Program-made: the position numbers and the translations under genes
Origin: Planctomycetota bacterium
GTDB lineage: Bacteria > Planctomycetota > Planctomycetia > Planctomycetales > Planctomycetaceae
Direction of reading: 5' to 3'
Length of the DNA stretch: 64,000 nucleotides
Assembly: GCA_003388505.1 (NCBI GenBank)
Contig: QQVO01000019.1
Location: 62,001 to 126,000, forward strand
The notes under the pieces: model-generated
What the model saw: the letters and a program-made list of their open reading frames with translations, nothing else
Told to the model about the DNA's origin: nothing
Databases searched by the model: none
Shown: in pieces, positions 15,908-26,590 of the stretch
Layout: each line of letters opens with the position of its first letter
How positions within the stretch are numbered: position 1 is the stretch's first letter

Positions 15908-17305
15908 TCAGGCTGTTCTCCAGTCGACGAGTGATCCGACTTTCTCCGGGTCTGCGGCGAGCACCTGGATGGACTCTGACGTGCGGCGGGAGTCTGCGGC
16001 GCCGTTTCCGGACTGTTCTGCAAGCCGCTGTCCGGCCTCGGTGGGTCGAGTCGAAACGAGGAGCAGCCGGGAACGAGCTGAGAGGCGGCCGTTCAGGCTC
16101 GCCAGCAGCGCCTCGAGGTCGTCGTTGGAGGTCGGGGCGTAGAGGGCGAACTGATCGAGGAGGCCTTCCAATCGGCCCTGGGTGCTGCTCCAGTCGATGC
16201 CGGGGTCGCCGGCTGCGGAGACGGTGAGGTGCGATTCGCGGCTGTTGTGCAGATGGTGAACGCAGATGGTCGCCGCGAAGCTGATTGCGCATTCGACCCG
16301 TTCGCGGTCGTCCCCAGACGGTCGAGCGGGCGCCCAGGCGTCGACGAGAACGGTGAGGGCGCGGTCGCGGCTTTCGCGGAACTCGCGGATCATCAGTTCG
16401 TCTCGCCGGGCCGATGTTTTCCAGTGAATGGCGCGGGGGTCGTCTCCGGGTCGGTATTCGCGGAGCTTGTGAAACTCATCGTCGAAGGGGCCGCTGCGCG
16501 GGCTGCGGTGCGGGACGAGGTCGGTCGCGGCTTGCGTCCGGATCTGCCATTGGGCGGTGAGGCGGCCGATCCGTGGATAGACCAGGATGGAACTGGCGGA
16601 CTCGACCGCGAGCGTGCGTTCGGCCAGCCCGAGCGGGAACCGGGTGCTGATCGACATGGGCCCGATTTCGTAACGGCCGCGTTTGGCCAGCTTGAGACGG
16701 TACCGCGCTCGACGTTCGCCCCTGGGGGGCACGCGGGGGACGAGGGCTTCGGCGGTCAACTGCTCGCCGGGCCCGGAGATGCGGTCGCGCATGATCATGA
16801 CCCACGCCGAGAGCCAGCGCTTGCCGTTCTTGAGGACGACCTCCACCGACGCCGGTTCGCCGGCCATGATGCGCACAGGGGCTTTCCGCTCGACCGACAA
16901 GCGTTTGAGCAGGACGAAACTGATCCAGCCGTTGACGACGTAAGGCCCCGCCATGGCGGAGAAGACGAGCAGGAGCGGGTTCGATCGTCCCAGCAGGGCG
17001 CCGGCGAACAGCACGATCATCATCAGGAGGTAAACGCGGCCCTCGACCGGAAATCCGGAGCGATGCCGCGTGAAGCCGCGGCTGCCCAGCGCCGGCCACC
17101 AGCCGGCGATGAGTTCCTTGAGACCCCAGACGGAGAACCCGACTGCGCAGACCAGCACGACCGCACGTCCGATGCCGCCGAGGCGCATCAGGACCAGTCC
17201 GTAACGCAGTTCGAAGGCGGCCATCCCGAGCCCCATGCCCATGGCGACGAGTCCGGGCGTCGAGAGAGAACGAGACGCCTGTTGACGGGATGACTCTGCA
17301 ATCAT
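15908..17305 (-). CDS. DUF58 domain-containing protein
   Basis: A 465-residue protein with two or three N-terminal hydrophobic segments (about 15-65 and 90-130). The DUF58 signature follows near residues 270-300: FHKLREYRPGDDPRAIHWK, continuing TSARRDELMIREFRE. The C-terminal half is a VWA-like fold (LTVLVDAW). DUF58 proteins usually act with a MoxR ATPase and a transglutaminase; the latter is the next gene downstream. ATG start at 17305. Confidence 0.9.
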   Translation of the reverse strand: MIAESSRQQASRSLSTPGLVAMGMGLGMAAFELRYGLVLMRLGGIGRAVVLVCAVGFSVWGLKELIAGWWPALGSRGFTRHRSGFPVEGRVYLLMMIVLFAGALLGRSNPLLLVFSAMAGPYVVNGWISFVLLKRLSVERKAPVRIMAGEPASVEVVLKNGKRWLSAWVMIMRDRISGPGEQLTAEALVPRVPPRGERRARYRLKLAKRGRYEIGPMSISTRFPLGLAERTLAVESASSILVYPRIGRLTAQWQIRTQAATDLVPHRSPRSGPFDDEFHKLREYRPGDDPRAIHWKTSARRDELMIREFRESRDRALTVLVDAWAPARPSGDDRERVECAISFAATICVHHLHNSRESHLTVSAAGDPGIDWSSTQGRLEGLLDQFALYAPTSNDDLEALLASLNGRLSARSRLLLVSTRPTEAGQRLAEQSGNGAADSRRTSESIQVLAADPEKVGSLVDWRTA

Positions 17306-17507
17306 GGTCGGACGCCGGGCGCGAGATGCGTCGGATGCTTTCTCGAGCGCAGGCGAGTCGCGCTCGACTTCAAGGGGCAGCTATGATTGTTCCGTGCATT
17401 GGCCGAACCGGCAAGCGTGCGGGAAGTGGGTGAAGGGAAAAAGGGCGCAGCGGAGGTACGTGGATGCGGCGAGAGTGTGGGAGGACGGGCCTTGAGAATC
17501 GCGGGGT

Positions 17508-17536
17508 TTGTGCCCAAAACGGAAGTTTGGGCACAA
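17508..17536 (-). terminator. perfect 11-bp inverted repeat downstream of the release-factor-like gene
   Basis: TTGTGCCCAAA and TTTGGGCACAA form a perfect 11-bp stem around a 7-nt loop. It begins 29 nt after the stop of the gene at 17565 and lies about 200 nt before the DUF58 start. It lacks a long T-run, so it could be a terminator or an operator for the DUF58 operon. The rest of 17306-17564 shows nothing else. Confidence 0.45.
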
Positions 17537-17564
17537 GGTGAGCTTCTGATTGAGAGTCCTAACA

Positions 17565-18089
17565 CTAACGCAGGGGACGCAATTCACGTGATCTTCGCTT
17601 GGCGTTCACAAGAGAGAGGGCGCGCGGTTCCTTGCGGAGGAGATTGACGAGTTGACTCGAGGTGCAGCCGAGTCGTTCGGCCGCGGGAGGGATGTTCCAG
17701 TCGTGCGACTCCAGGAGGTCCAACGCTTTGCTGAGCAGGCTGGGGAAATCGGCGTGATCCACACTGACGTGCAGCTTGCCGCCGCGGCAGCGTTCGCGCC
17801 AGAGTTGGCTGGGATCCTGGGCTTTGTGCGTTGATCGGTGCTCGAGTGCGAGGTTCACGCGCAGGCGGCGGAGCGCGACGCGCTGATTGTCCGCCTGACG
17901 GCGGCGTTCGCTGGCCTCGGCGCGAATGCCTGTCGGCCGGTGCGTGAGGACGATTGCCGTTTCGACTTTGTTGCGATGCTGTCCGCCCGGCCCGGATCGG
18001 CGCGTACGGTGCACTTCGCAGTTGCAGAGCAGTTTTTCTTCCGGAAGACACGCCGGATGAATTTCCTGCCCGTCTCCTGCGTCGGTCAT
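17565..18089 (-). CDS. RF-1 domain (GGQ) peptide-chain-release-factor-like protein
   Basis: A 174-residue protein that is essentially one RF-1 domain, with TRRSGPGGQHRNKVETAIVL (GGQ at 35-37), the loop that triggers peptidyl-tRNA hydrolysis. No codon-recognition domain is present, as in ArfB/YaeJ-type rescue factors. However, the C-terminus is not simply a basic tail: residues about 120-174 carry a helix-turn-helix-like stretch (WNIPPAAERLGCTSSQLVNL) before a basic end. A ribosome-rescue role is inferred. Start ATG 18089 overlaps the upstream stop as ATGA, so translation is probably coupled. Confidence 0.8.
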   Translation of the reverse strand: MTDAGDGQEIHPACLPEEKLLCNCEVHRTRRSGPGGQHRNKVETAIVLTHRPTGIRAEASERRRQADNQRVALRRLRVNLALEHRSTHKAQDPSQLWRERCRGGKLHVSVDHADFPSLLSKALDLLESHDWNIPPAAERLGCTSSQLVNLLRKEPRALSLVNAKRRSRELRPLR

Positions 18090-18904
18090 TGCTCGGAGAG
18101 CCTCTGCATCAGGGTTTTGTGCACCGAGACGAGTTGATCGGCGAAGAACCGGCTGTCTTCGGTATCGATTCGCTTCAGTTCTGCGACGCAGCGGTCGAGT
18201 TCCGCGCCGTGCTCGGCGTTGTTTGTGTCGGCATGGAATCGGGCGATGGCGACGTAGCCGCAGCACATCATTTCGAAGTCTTCGCGCTCGGCTGCCCGGG
18301 CCTGCTCAATCGCGTTCTGCAGTTCTTGGGCGGCGGCGTCCTCTTCACCGGCGACCATGAGGTGGACGCCGAGCAGCCAATGGGCGTTACAAAGGGGCAG
18401 GGGATCTCGTTTGAGTTCGATTGCGAGTCTGAGATTCAGTTTGGCCGCATCGAGTCCGATGTGGGCGTCGGAATCGGTCACGACGATTCCCTCATCGTCC
18501 CAGCCGGGCCATGTGTTGGCGCCAAGGTTGAACGACATGGCTTTCGCCGTGCCGCGCAGTTTCTCAGCCGTTTCGGGATCGGACTCCTGCAACCGTTCGG
18601 CTTGCGCCAAGCCGTAATGAATTCCGGCGCGGGAGATGGCAATCATCCCTGCGACGTCCTTGTTGGTGTAATGCAGCCACTGGGCCGTCTTGAAATAGAG
18701 GGACATGACTTCCTGCGGGGCGCCCTGGCGCTCGATGTATTGCAGGGCGGCGAAGGAATCCTGCGTCAGCAACAGGTTCGCGACTTCATGAAAGTGGGTT
18801 TCATCGGTCACGGCGTTCTCCGGGGAGGAATCAGCGGCTGATGCGTACAGCGCGAGGATGATTGCGAAGACGGGAGCGTAACTGAAAGCGCTGTAGAGGT
18901 TCAT
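18086..18904 (-). CDS. exported TPR-like hypothetical protein
   Basis: A 272-residue protein with an N-terminal signal peptide (hydrophobic 10-22, then ASAADSS). The rest is all-helical, with alternating Ala/Leu pairs like tetratricopeptide repeats (for example AAAQELQNAIEQARAAERED). No catalytic motif is seen. It ends in a 4-nt overlap with the GGQ protein. The pairing is odd, because one product should be exported and the other cytosolic. Confidence 0.65.
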   Translation of the reverse strand: MNLYSAFSYAPVFAIILALYASAADSSPENAVTDETHFHEVANLLLTQDSFAALQYIERQGAPQEVMSLYFKTAQWLHYTNKDVAGMIAISRAGIHYGLAQAERLQESDPETAEKLRGTAKAMSFNLGANTWPGWDDEGIVVTDSDAHIGLDAAKLNLRLAIELKRDPLPLCNAHWLLGVHLMVAGEEDAAAQELQNAIEQARAAEREDFEMMCCGYVAIARFHADTNNAEHGAELDRCVAELKRIDTEDSRFFADQLVSVHKTLMQRLSEQ

Positions 18905-18970
18905 TTGAGAGTGGCGGTTGCCGGTTGTTCGGTTTCGGAATGGACGGGCGGGTTGTGATGCCGACGTGCC

Positions 18971-18994
18971 GCGCTCCCCTGCGGGTCGCGGCTA
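18971..18994. repeat. dispersed repeat copy (core CTGCGGGTCGCGGCT)
   Basis: Third copy of the repeat at 12753 and 13484, lying between the TPR-like gene and the DUF1570 gene. Confidence 0.6.
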
Positions 18995-19030
18995 AATGGA
19001 ATCTGCCGAAGCCTGTCGGCAACGTCGAGC

Positions 19031-20191
19031 TTACCGTCGGCCCTGTCGACGGATGAATCTTACGAAGTCTTCTTCCAGGTCTGAGACGTTCCCGAATGCA
19101 TCGACGAATTCCTGCCGCCGGTCCTCGGCCGAGTCCCAGCGGAGTCGTGGTTTGGATGAGAGAGCTTTCAGGTAGGCGACCATCTCTTCCCGGCGGTTGC
19201 GGATGAGGAAGTAGGTCAATGCCCAACTCTCCGCGTAGGCGTCGGCGACGCTCTCCGGATCGCGGAATCGATCTTCGTTCACGATCAGGGAGAGTAACGA
19301 GTCGTCGCGGCGACTCGCCTCGGAGAATCTGCGAAAACGGTTGAGGCGAGGGAGGTTGAGCTTGCCGATGGCTTTCCAGCCGCTGCCGGAGCGGAGGTCG
19401 GGGGTTTCGCAGTACATGGCGATGCCTTCGAGCAGCCACATGGGATTGTCGGCGTAGCGGGTGTGCATGCCGCAGTTGAAGGCGATCTGGTGCGTCGCCT
19501 CGTGCACGATGGTGGCGACGTTCTCCGGAGAGGCCCGCAGCCGTCGTTCGATTTCGTTTGCGGACCTTGAAGACGCTCCGCCTGCTTCGCTCGTGAGGTC
19601 ATAGAGGACGATGCGATTCGTCCGGATGGAATAGTAGCCGGCGGCGTCGGCAAGCTGCGGCCCGGCGTCACGGGCGGCGAACTCGGCGTATTCCTGCTTG
19701 GTCCGGAAGACGATGGCGGGCAGCGGGGCTTGCGGTTCGTGCAATTCCAGTCCGGCCCGCTGCCACGTGTCGAGAAACGCCCTTTGCAGACGTTCGAACA
19801 GCTTGCCGACCCATTCGGAGTAGGCGGCTCCGGCGCTGGTGCAGATGGCGTAGTGCTCGGTCTCGACCAGTGTGAATTCGTCGCCGTGTTGTGCGAGGAG
19901 ATGTCGGCCGAGTTCCTCGCCGTCGAACGGCTGAAATTCGCCTGCCAATGTTTCGCGGGATAGCAACTGATCCGGCGTGACCGTCCAGAGTTCGCGGCTG
20001 CGATCTTCGACAAGCAGTCCGCCGTCGGCCGCTTCGACGAGGATGCGGCCTTCGATCGAGCGGTCCTCTTCGGTCGCTTTGTCTGTCAGCGTGACGCGGA
20101 CAAGTTCGTCGGCGCTTTGCGCGAGATTGGCGTGCGCCGCGCCAATCATCACGACGGCGATCAACGACAGCGGACCGCTTCTTGTGCTCAT
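19031..20191 (-). CDS. exported DUF1570 zinc metallopeptidase-like protein
   Basis: A 386-residue protein with a signal peptide (about 1-27, ending NLAQSA). It contains IVHEATHQIAFNCG (H230-E231-xx-H234), a gluzincin HExxH motif, with a downstream MWLLEGIAMY segment in which E255 is the likely third ligand. DUF1570 is abundant in planctomycetes; members are secreted and uncharacterised. ATG 20191 is chosen; an in-frame GTG at 20203 would add four residues. The substrate is unknown. Confidence 0.82.
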   Translation of the reverse strand: MSTRSGPLSLIAVVMIGAAHANLAQSADELVRVTLTDKATEEDRSIEGRILVEAADGGLLVEDRSRELWTVTPDQLLSRETLAGEFQPFDGEELGRHLLAQHGDEFTLVETEHYAICTSAGAAYSEWVGKLFERLQRAFLDTWQRAGLELHEPQAPLPAIVFRTKQEYAEFAARDAGPQLADAAGYYSIRTNRIVLYDLTSEAGGASSRSANEIERRLRASPENVATIVHEATHQIAFNCGMHTRYADNPMWLLEGIAMYCETPDLRSGSGWKAIGKLNLPRLNRFRRFSEASRRDDSLLSLIVNEDRFRDPESVADAYAESWALTYFLIRNRREEMVAYLKALSSKPRLRWDSAEDRRQEFVDAFGNVSDLEEDFVRFIRRQGRR

Positions 20192-20248
20192 CACTGGAGG
20201 CACTTAGGATCGAAGTGGGCGGGGTTTGGTGCCCACGAGGTTCGCGAG

Positions 20249-20272
20249 GCCCACGGGGCGCGGCCCGTGGGC
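20249..20272. repeat. perfect palindrome upstream of the DUF255 gene
   Basis: GCCCACGGG and CCCGTGGGC form a 9-bp perfect stem over a 6-nt GC loop, between the divergent DUF1570 and DUF255 genes. It could be a shared operator or an extragenic palindrome. Confidence 0.45.
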
Positions 20273-20337
20273 GTTTGTGGCTTTGATGAGATTGTAGCGA
20301 CGAGACCGGTCCTCGTGACCGGAGATTGGAATTCGGC

Positions 20338-22437
<2,100 letters not shown>

Positions 22438-22502
22438 CGCGAGATCACCGGGGCATCCCTCGCTTCGCTCGGTCCAGCTCCCGGCCACACGAGCGTGCCG
22501 GA

Positions 22503-22718
22503 TCAGTCTGAGTCGTCTGAGCGGCTGCGATTGCCGTCAATCAACTGGCGGGCTGCGGCGAGGAGTTGGGCGTCTTCGATGTCCCAGATGTTGTGCGGTT
22601 CGCTGCCGCCGGCGGCCTGGACCAGATTCGCGATCAGTTGGCCCATCCGCCAGTCTGGGAACAACGTGCGAAGTTCGGAGATCGCGTCGAGCAGTTCGTC
22701 TGTTGCGGAAGTGGTCAT
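22503..22718 (-). CDS. small WRMGQ-motif protein, copy 1
   Basis: A 71-residue protein with core FPDWRMGQLIANL and IWDIEDAQLLAAARQ. It aligns from the first residue with the 70-residue protein at 31567-31779; the shared spacing supports ATG 22718 over the GTG at 22772. It has no known catalytic motif and is predicted acidic and helical. It lies 78 nt downstream of the ParE-like toxin on the same strand, so it may belong to the same transcript. I know of similar small conserved hypotheticals in planctomycetes but no assigned function. Confidence 0.65.
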   Translation of the reverse strand: MTTSATDELLDAISELRTLFPDWRMGQLIANLVQAAGGSEPHNIWDIEDAQLLAAARQLIDGNRSRSDDSD

Positions 22719-22796
22719 GAGATCATTGACTGCGTCAGACGAGTTGGATGACCTGGTCTTCGCAATACTCACTTTGACCCGACGATGCAGTCATGG

Positions 22797-23120
22797 TCAT
22801 TCGACGTCGCGATCATTGACTGGCCCCTGACCGGGGCCTCGCAGGCGGAGGATAAAAACTTCCTCTGCTTCGATGATGAACAATGCACGATAAATGCGAC
22901 CGCGGCGCGTCTTGAAGAATGCTTCCTTGACCTCCATTTCGAGGTCGGCATTCTCAAACGATTCGGCGAAACTGTCGGCGTTTGATTTCAGCCGTTCAAT
23001 CAAGCGGTCGTAGGCCGCCAGCCACGCAATTGCGCCGGGACGGGATCGCTGGTGAAGCCATTCAAAGATTCGACGCTTGTCGACTCTTGCCTTGCGCAGT
23101 TCTCGAACTTTGAAGGTCAT
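22797..23120 (-). CDS. RelE/ParE family type II toxin
   Basis: A 107-residue basic protein with the ParE/RelE fold pattern: KRRIFEWLHQRSRPGAIAWL, then a Phe-rich middle and KTRRGRIYRALFIIEAEEVFILRLRGPGQG, the usual C-terminal beta hairpin. ParE-type toxins act on gyrase and RelE-type toxins cleave mRNA; the target here cannot be read from sequence. The start overlaps the stop of the upstream antitoxin by ATGA, the common coupled arrangement. Confidence 0.85.
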   Translation of the reverse strand: MTFKVRELRKARVDKRRIFEWLHQRSRPGAIAWLAAYDRLIERLKSNADSFAESFENADLEMEVKEAFFKTRRGRIYRALFIIEAEEVFILRLRGPGQGPVNDRDVE

Positions 23121-23371
23121 TCCTGTTCGATTCCGAACTGTTGTCGGAGGTTGTCGGAATCTTGTCCGGCCGGAGTGCCGCGGTCGCCGGTGCGGAAGTC
23201 TTCGATTGCGGCGGCAATGGCGGCGACGTTTTCGGCGTACAGTTCGTCGGACGGGTTCTCAGTCCGCCAGAGATCGAACAGTTCATCGAGAGTGAGATCG
23301 GGGCCTCCGTTCGAGAGCCGTTCCCGTGCGAATTCGTGGAAGCTGTTGAGTTCTTCAGTGGTCGTGGGCAT
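23117..23371 (-). CDS. antitoxin of ParE-like toxin
   Basis: An 84-residue acidic protein (MPTTTEELNSFHEFARERL at the start) placed directly before, and overlapping by 4 nt, the ParE-like toxin. It has a helical N-terminus, a DELFDLWR segment and an Ala-rich helix; the flexible Asp/Gln-rich tail fits a toxin-binding region. No classical RHH or HTH DNA-binding motif is obvious. Assignment rests mainly on gene order. Confidence 0.75.
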   Translation of the reverse strand: MPTTTEELNSFHEFARERLSNGGPDLTLDELFDLWRTENPSDELYAENVAAIAAAIEDFRTGDRGTPAGQDSDNLRQQFGIEQE

Positions 23372-23766
23372 CGGGCAACAATCCTCGGATTATCGGTCGC
23401 GTCGTCTTCCAACCATTACAGTCCGCGCCCGGTGGGATGTCAAACTGAAGAGATGAGAGTCGAGGGACAAGAGACCGGAGTGCTGGATGCGTGTGGCAAC
23501 GGGAGATTCCGTTACGACCGGAATGACGCGGGACGGGTGGCACGACCCGGAACGGAGTGACGGGCGTGGCCGATTGCAGGATTGATGCACCCGGTGATCG
23601 AGCCATTCGATCCGAACTTGCTCAATTGACCACGCCCACCGTTCCGCTGCGCTCGACTCAGGGTGTGCCACCCAACGCCTCTGCGATCAGCGGGACGCAC
23701 GCAAGGCTGCGTGCGCTACGTGGCTGGGTTGCGGGCGATGCCCGCGCCGTGCGAATCGCTCGGTTC
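23372..23766. other. gap between antitoxin and DUF1559 gene, with two hairpins
   Basis: No gene is supported. Next to the DUF1559 stop are two hairpins: GCACGC..GCGTGC (23697-23714) and GCGGGC..GCCCGC (23731-23745). On the reverse strand they follow the DUF1559 stop and may act as a terminator. The region also shows short GC-rich degenerate repeats. Confidence 0.5.
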
Positions 23767-24780
23767 TCAGAATTCGCCGAGGACTTCTTTTCCGGCGCGG
23801 GTTGCGAGGGCCCACCAGGTGTTGCGGTCGATGTTTTCGCTGATGGAGCGGGCGGAGCCGTCGAAGAGCGCGACGTTGACCATGCCTTTGTGATAGCTGC
23901 GGGAAGTAATCATGGCGTAGGAGGGACTTCCGGCGGAACCGTCACGGCCTTCCTGCCAGGAGTTGTAGTCCATTTCGGTGTACGATGTTGTGCCGTTTGT
24001 GTAGTGGACTTCGGTGTTGGGAGTGAGGGTGGCGGTGAATCCGGTGTGATGCACGCGGCCGTCGGGCCACTCGGTATGGCCGGTGTCTTTGAACTGCGCC
24101 CCTGAAGCGACGACGGCCTCGGCCTCGGCGACCGACATGGGTCTTGTGGTCTGAGAGGGACCGCCATTGCGCATATAGGGGGTCCAGGCCTTGACCTCGG
24201 CGGCGAGCAGAGTGTTGGAGGAACCGTCAAGCGCGTCGCGAAAGGTGAGGCTGGCGTTGGGGTAGAAGAGGCCGTCGCCGCCGCGGTTGGTCGCCGGGTC
24301 GAAGACAAACCAGGTTCCGTAGTTGAAACCGTAGCTGGTGGGGTAGAGCGTGACCTTTCCACCGCCGGGATCGCGCGACCGGTCGCTGCCAATGTCGGAC
24401 GGACAGGCGTAGACGGGGATCTTCACGGCGTGGATGGCGGTCTGGAAGTCCCAGGCGATCGATAGATCGACGTTGTTGTACAGGCTGCCCTGTTCGAGAT
24501 GGGGAAGAATCCGGCCGTGGACGCCCCAGGAACCGTTGTTGCCCGTTGACGTCACGGCGAGGTCGACTGCGGCGCCGGGGGGAAGTTTGGTGAAGGTGTC
24601 GATATAGTTGTGGACGGCGAGGCCGAGTTGCTTGAGGTTGTTTCGGCATTGCGTGCGACGGGCCGCTTCCCGGGCCTGCTGAACGGCGGGCAGCAGCAGG
24701 GCGATGAGAATGGCGATGATGGCGATGACCACCAGCAGTTCGATCAGTGTGAATCCTCGACGGCGTGTGATTTGCTGCAC
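23767..24780 (-). CDS. DUF1559 domain-containing prepilin-like protein
   Basis: A 337-residue protein with a class III/type II pseudopilin N-terminus: [20 protein letters not shown] then [17 protein letters not shown]-type helix, giving a prepilin peptidase cleavage site at G-FTLIE. The DUF1559 body ends in the typical [13 protein letters not shown] segment. These proteins are present in dozens of copies in planctomycete genomes and are probably surface-associated. The start is set at GTG 24780, with AAAGGA about 6 nt upstream; the longer frame upstream lacks a prepilin-like leader. Confidence 0.9.
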   Translation of the reverse strand: MQQITRRRGFTLIELLVVIAIIAILIALLLPAVQQAREAARRTQCRNNLKQLGLAVHNYIDTFTKLPPGAAVDLAVTSTGNNGSWGVHGRILPHLEQGSLYNNVDLSIAWDFQTAIHAVKIPVYACPSDIGSDRSRDPGGGKVTLYPTSYGFNYGTWFVFDPATNRGGDGLFYPNASLTFRDALDGSSNTLLAAEVKAWTPYMRNGGPSQTTRPMSVAEAEAVVASGAQFKDTGHTEWPDGRVHHTGFTATLTPNTEVHYTNGTTSYTEMDYNSWQEGRDGSAGSPSYAMITSRSYHKGMVNVALFDGSARSISENIDRNTWWALATRAGKEVLGEF

Positions 24781-24923
24781 GTGATTCCTTTCCCTGGAGT
24801 GATTCTTGGATTGCCAGTCGGCGGGGCGGTTGTGGAGAATCCTGTTAACCAGCCATGCAAAGCGCATTCCGAGCGCAGCAAAGCGATCGACGTGCGATTT
24901 GCCGGAGGGGTGACAGACTGGTG

Positions 24924-24994
24924 CTGTAGCCGAAGTCGTGAGACTTCGGACGCACTTGAGCAGCAACCGCCGGAAGTCTCCCGACTTCCGCTAC
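24924..24994. repeat. inverted repeat pair upstream of the sensor kinase
   Basis: CTGTAGCCGAAGTCGTGAG (24924 onward) and a reverse-complement-like copy ending CGACTTCCGCTAC (24971-24994) face each other across about 22 nt, with about 20 of 23 positions matching. The left arm recurs at 63101-63130 with one mismatch in 26. The rest of 24781-25153 holds no gene. Confidence 0.6.
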
Positions 24995-25153
24995 GGAGCT
25001 TCCGGAGACGTGTTCCGGTCCCGGTCGCTTCAATGGAGCTGGTTTCAGCCGACTTGTGTGTAACTGACAGGTTGGAAACCTGTCCTGCTCGGGGCGAGAA
25101 ATTCGCCGGTTGTGGCGGTTTTTTCGCCACGTGTCTTGTGATGTGAGGCAGTG

Positions 25154-26590
25154 ATGCGTTGGCCGCTCCGCAACCAGATTCTGGTGCCGTTCCTGTCGAT
25201 TCAGGTCATCACGGTCGTCGCAGTGGCGGCGACATCGGCCTGGAACGCCGTTCGGCAGGTTGACCGGGACTTGAAACAGCGCCTCGACGGCGTGGTGGCG
25301 ACCCTGGAATCGGCTTCGTATCCCCTCACAACCCGCGTTCTGAGTCAACTGCACGATCTCTCCGGGGCTGAGTTCATCGTGATGGACGCCGATGATTCGC
25401 TCGTCATTGCGACGTTGTCATCGGTCGAGTCGGACGAGTTGTCAGCCGTTCCTGTGATTCGCGGTGACGACGAGGCGGCAGTCAGCAATCGGTCGGTGAT
25501 TGACGTTGGCGGGACTGCATATATCTCGGGGTTCGCTCGCAGGCGGACGGGACCGTCCGGGTCGTGGGTGCTGGTTTTGTATCCTGAGCGTCGCTGGGCG
25601 CTGGCCCGCTGGGAGGCGATGTTTCCCCCCCTCCTGATGGGGGCGGCCCTGATGTGTTTGACGCTGGCGGTCTCTGTCTGGGTCTCGCGACGGATTGCGC
25701 GGCGGATTCAGCGGGTGCAGCAGCACGTGTCGCGCATCGCGGGGGGGGACTTTACGCCCGTACCGCAAATGGCGTTCAACGACGAATTGCGCGATCTGTC
25801 GGACGGTGTGAACCAGATGGCGGGGTTGGTCGATCAGTCGATGCGGCGGGTGCGGGAGAGTGAGCGATCGACACTGCTGAACCAGCTTGTGGGAGGACTG
25901 GCGCATCAGTTGCGGAACTCTCTCACGGGGGCCCGAACTTCCATTCAATTGCACCGGCGTCACTGCGATCTCGAGAATGACGAAGCGATTGAAGTGGCGC
26001 TGCGGCAGCTCACGCTGACGGAAGAGCAGATTAAGGCTCTGCTGCGCCTGTCGAAGGGTGAGTCTCCGGCGCCGACGCGGGAACGACTGGCTGCGATTGT
26101 CGACGACGTGACGTCGCTGGTGCGGCCGCTGGCTCAACACAAGAAGGTCGACTTTGTCTATGACCGGACGGAGACGGACAGCGAGGTGTGTGACGCGGAC
26201 GCGATGCGGGGGGCGCTGCTGAACCTGATGATCAACGCGATGGAAGCGACCGACACGGGAGGCGAGGTCCGGGTTGTTGTGGAGTACGATGCAGACTCGG
26301 TGACGATCGACATCGTGGACAACGGACCGGGGATTCCGGCATCGATTCGAGAGAAGGTGTTTGTTCCGTTCTTCACGACGAAGCCGGAAGGGGCCGGCCT
26401 GGGACTGGCGTTGGCTCGTCAGGCTGTGGAAGATTGCGGGGGGACGCTGGAACCGGTGGACGCCGAACGGGGCACGAGATTTCGCGTGCGCATTCCGAGT
26501 CACGTTCCCGGCATCCGGGATGATCGCGAAGCGTGCGCACTGCGACCGGCAAAGAGCGGCGTCCCGACAATGAGCGAAGTGGCACGATGA
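25154..26590 (+). CDS. membrane sensor histidine kinase
   Basis: A 478-residue kinase. TM1 is at about 10-30, a periplasmic sensor region at 31-155, TM2 at about 158-178 and a HAMP domain at 179-232. The H-box is LAHQLRNSLTGA, with H251 the phospho-acceptor. The ATPase domain follows: NLMINAMEA (N-box), DNGPGIP (G1), FVPFFTTKPEGAGLGLA. The residue after the His is Gln where most kinases have Glu. ATG 25154 is preferred, with GAGG 5 nt upstream. It overlaps the NtrC-type regulator by ATGA, so the two form a cognate pair. The stimulus is unknown. Confidence 0.92.
   Translation: MRWPLRNQILVPFLSIQVITVVAVAATSAWNAVRQVDRDLKQRLDGVVATLESASYPLTTRVLSQLHDLSGAEFIVMDADDSLVIATLSSVESDELSAVPVIRGDDEAAVSNRSVIDVGGTAYISGFARRRTGPSGSWVLVLYPERRWALARWEAMFPPLLMGAALMCLTLAVSVWVSRRIARRIQRVQQHVSRIAGGDFTPVPQMAFNDELRDLSDGVNQMAGLVDQSMRRVRESERSTLLNQLVGGLAHQLRNSLTGARTSIQLHRRHCDLENDEAIEVALRQLTLTEEQIKALLRLSKGESPAPTRERLAAIVDDVTSLVRPLAQHKKVDFVYDRTETDSEVCDADAMRGALLNLMINAMEATDTGGEVRVVVEYDADSVTIDIVDNGPGIPASIREKVFVPFFTTKPEGAGLGLALARQAVEDCGGTLEPVDAERGTRFRVRIPSHVPGIRDDREACALRPAKSGVPTMSEVAR

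Noticed and set aside
23557-24105. Forward ORF of 182 codons at the end of the DUF1559 gene
   Set aside because: It overlaps the conserved C-terminal part of the DUF1559 protein on the other strand.
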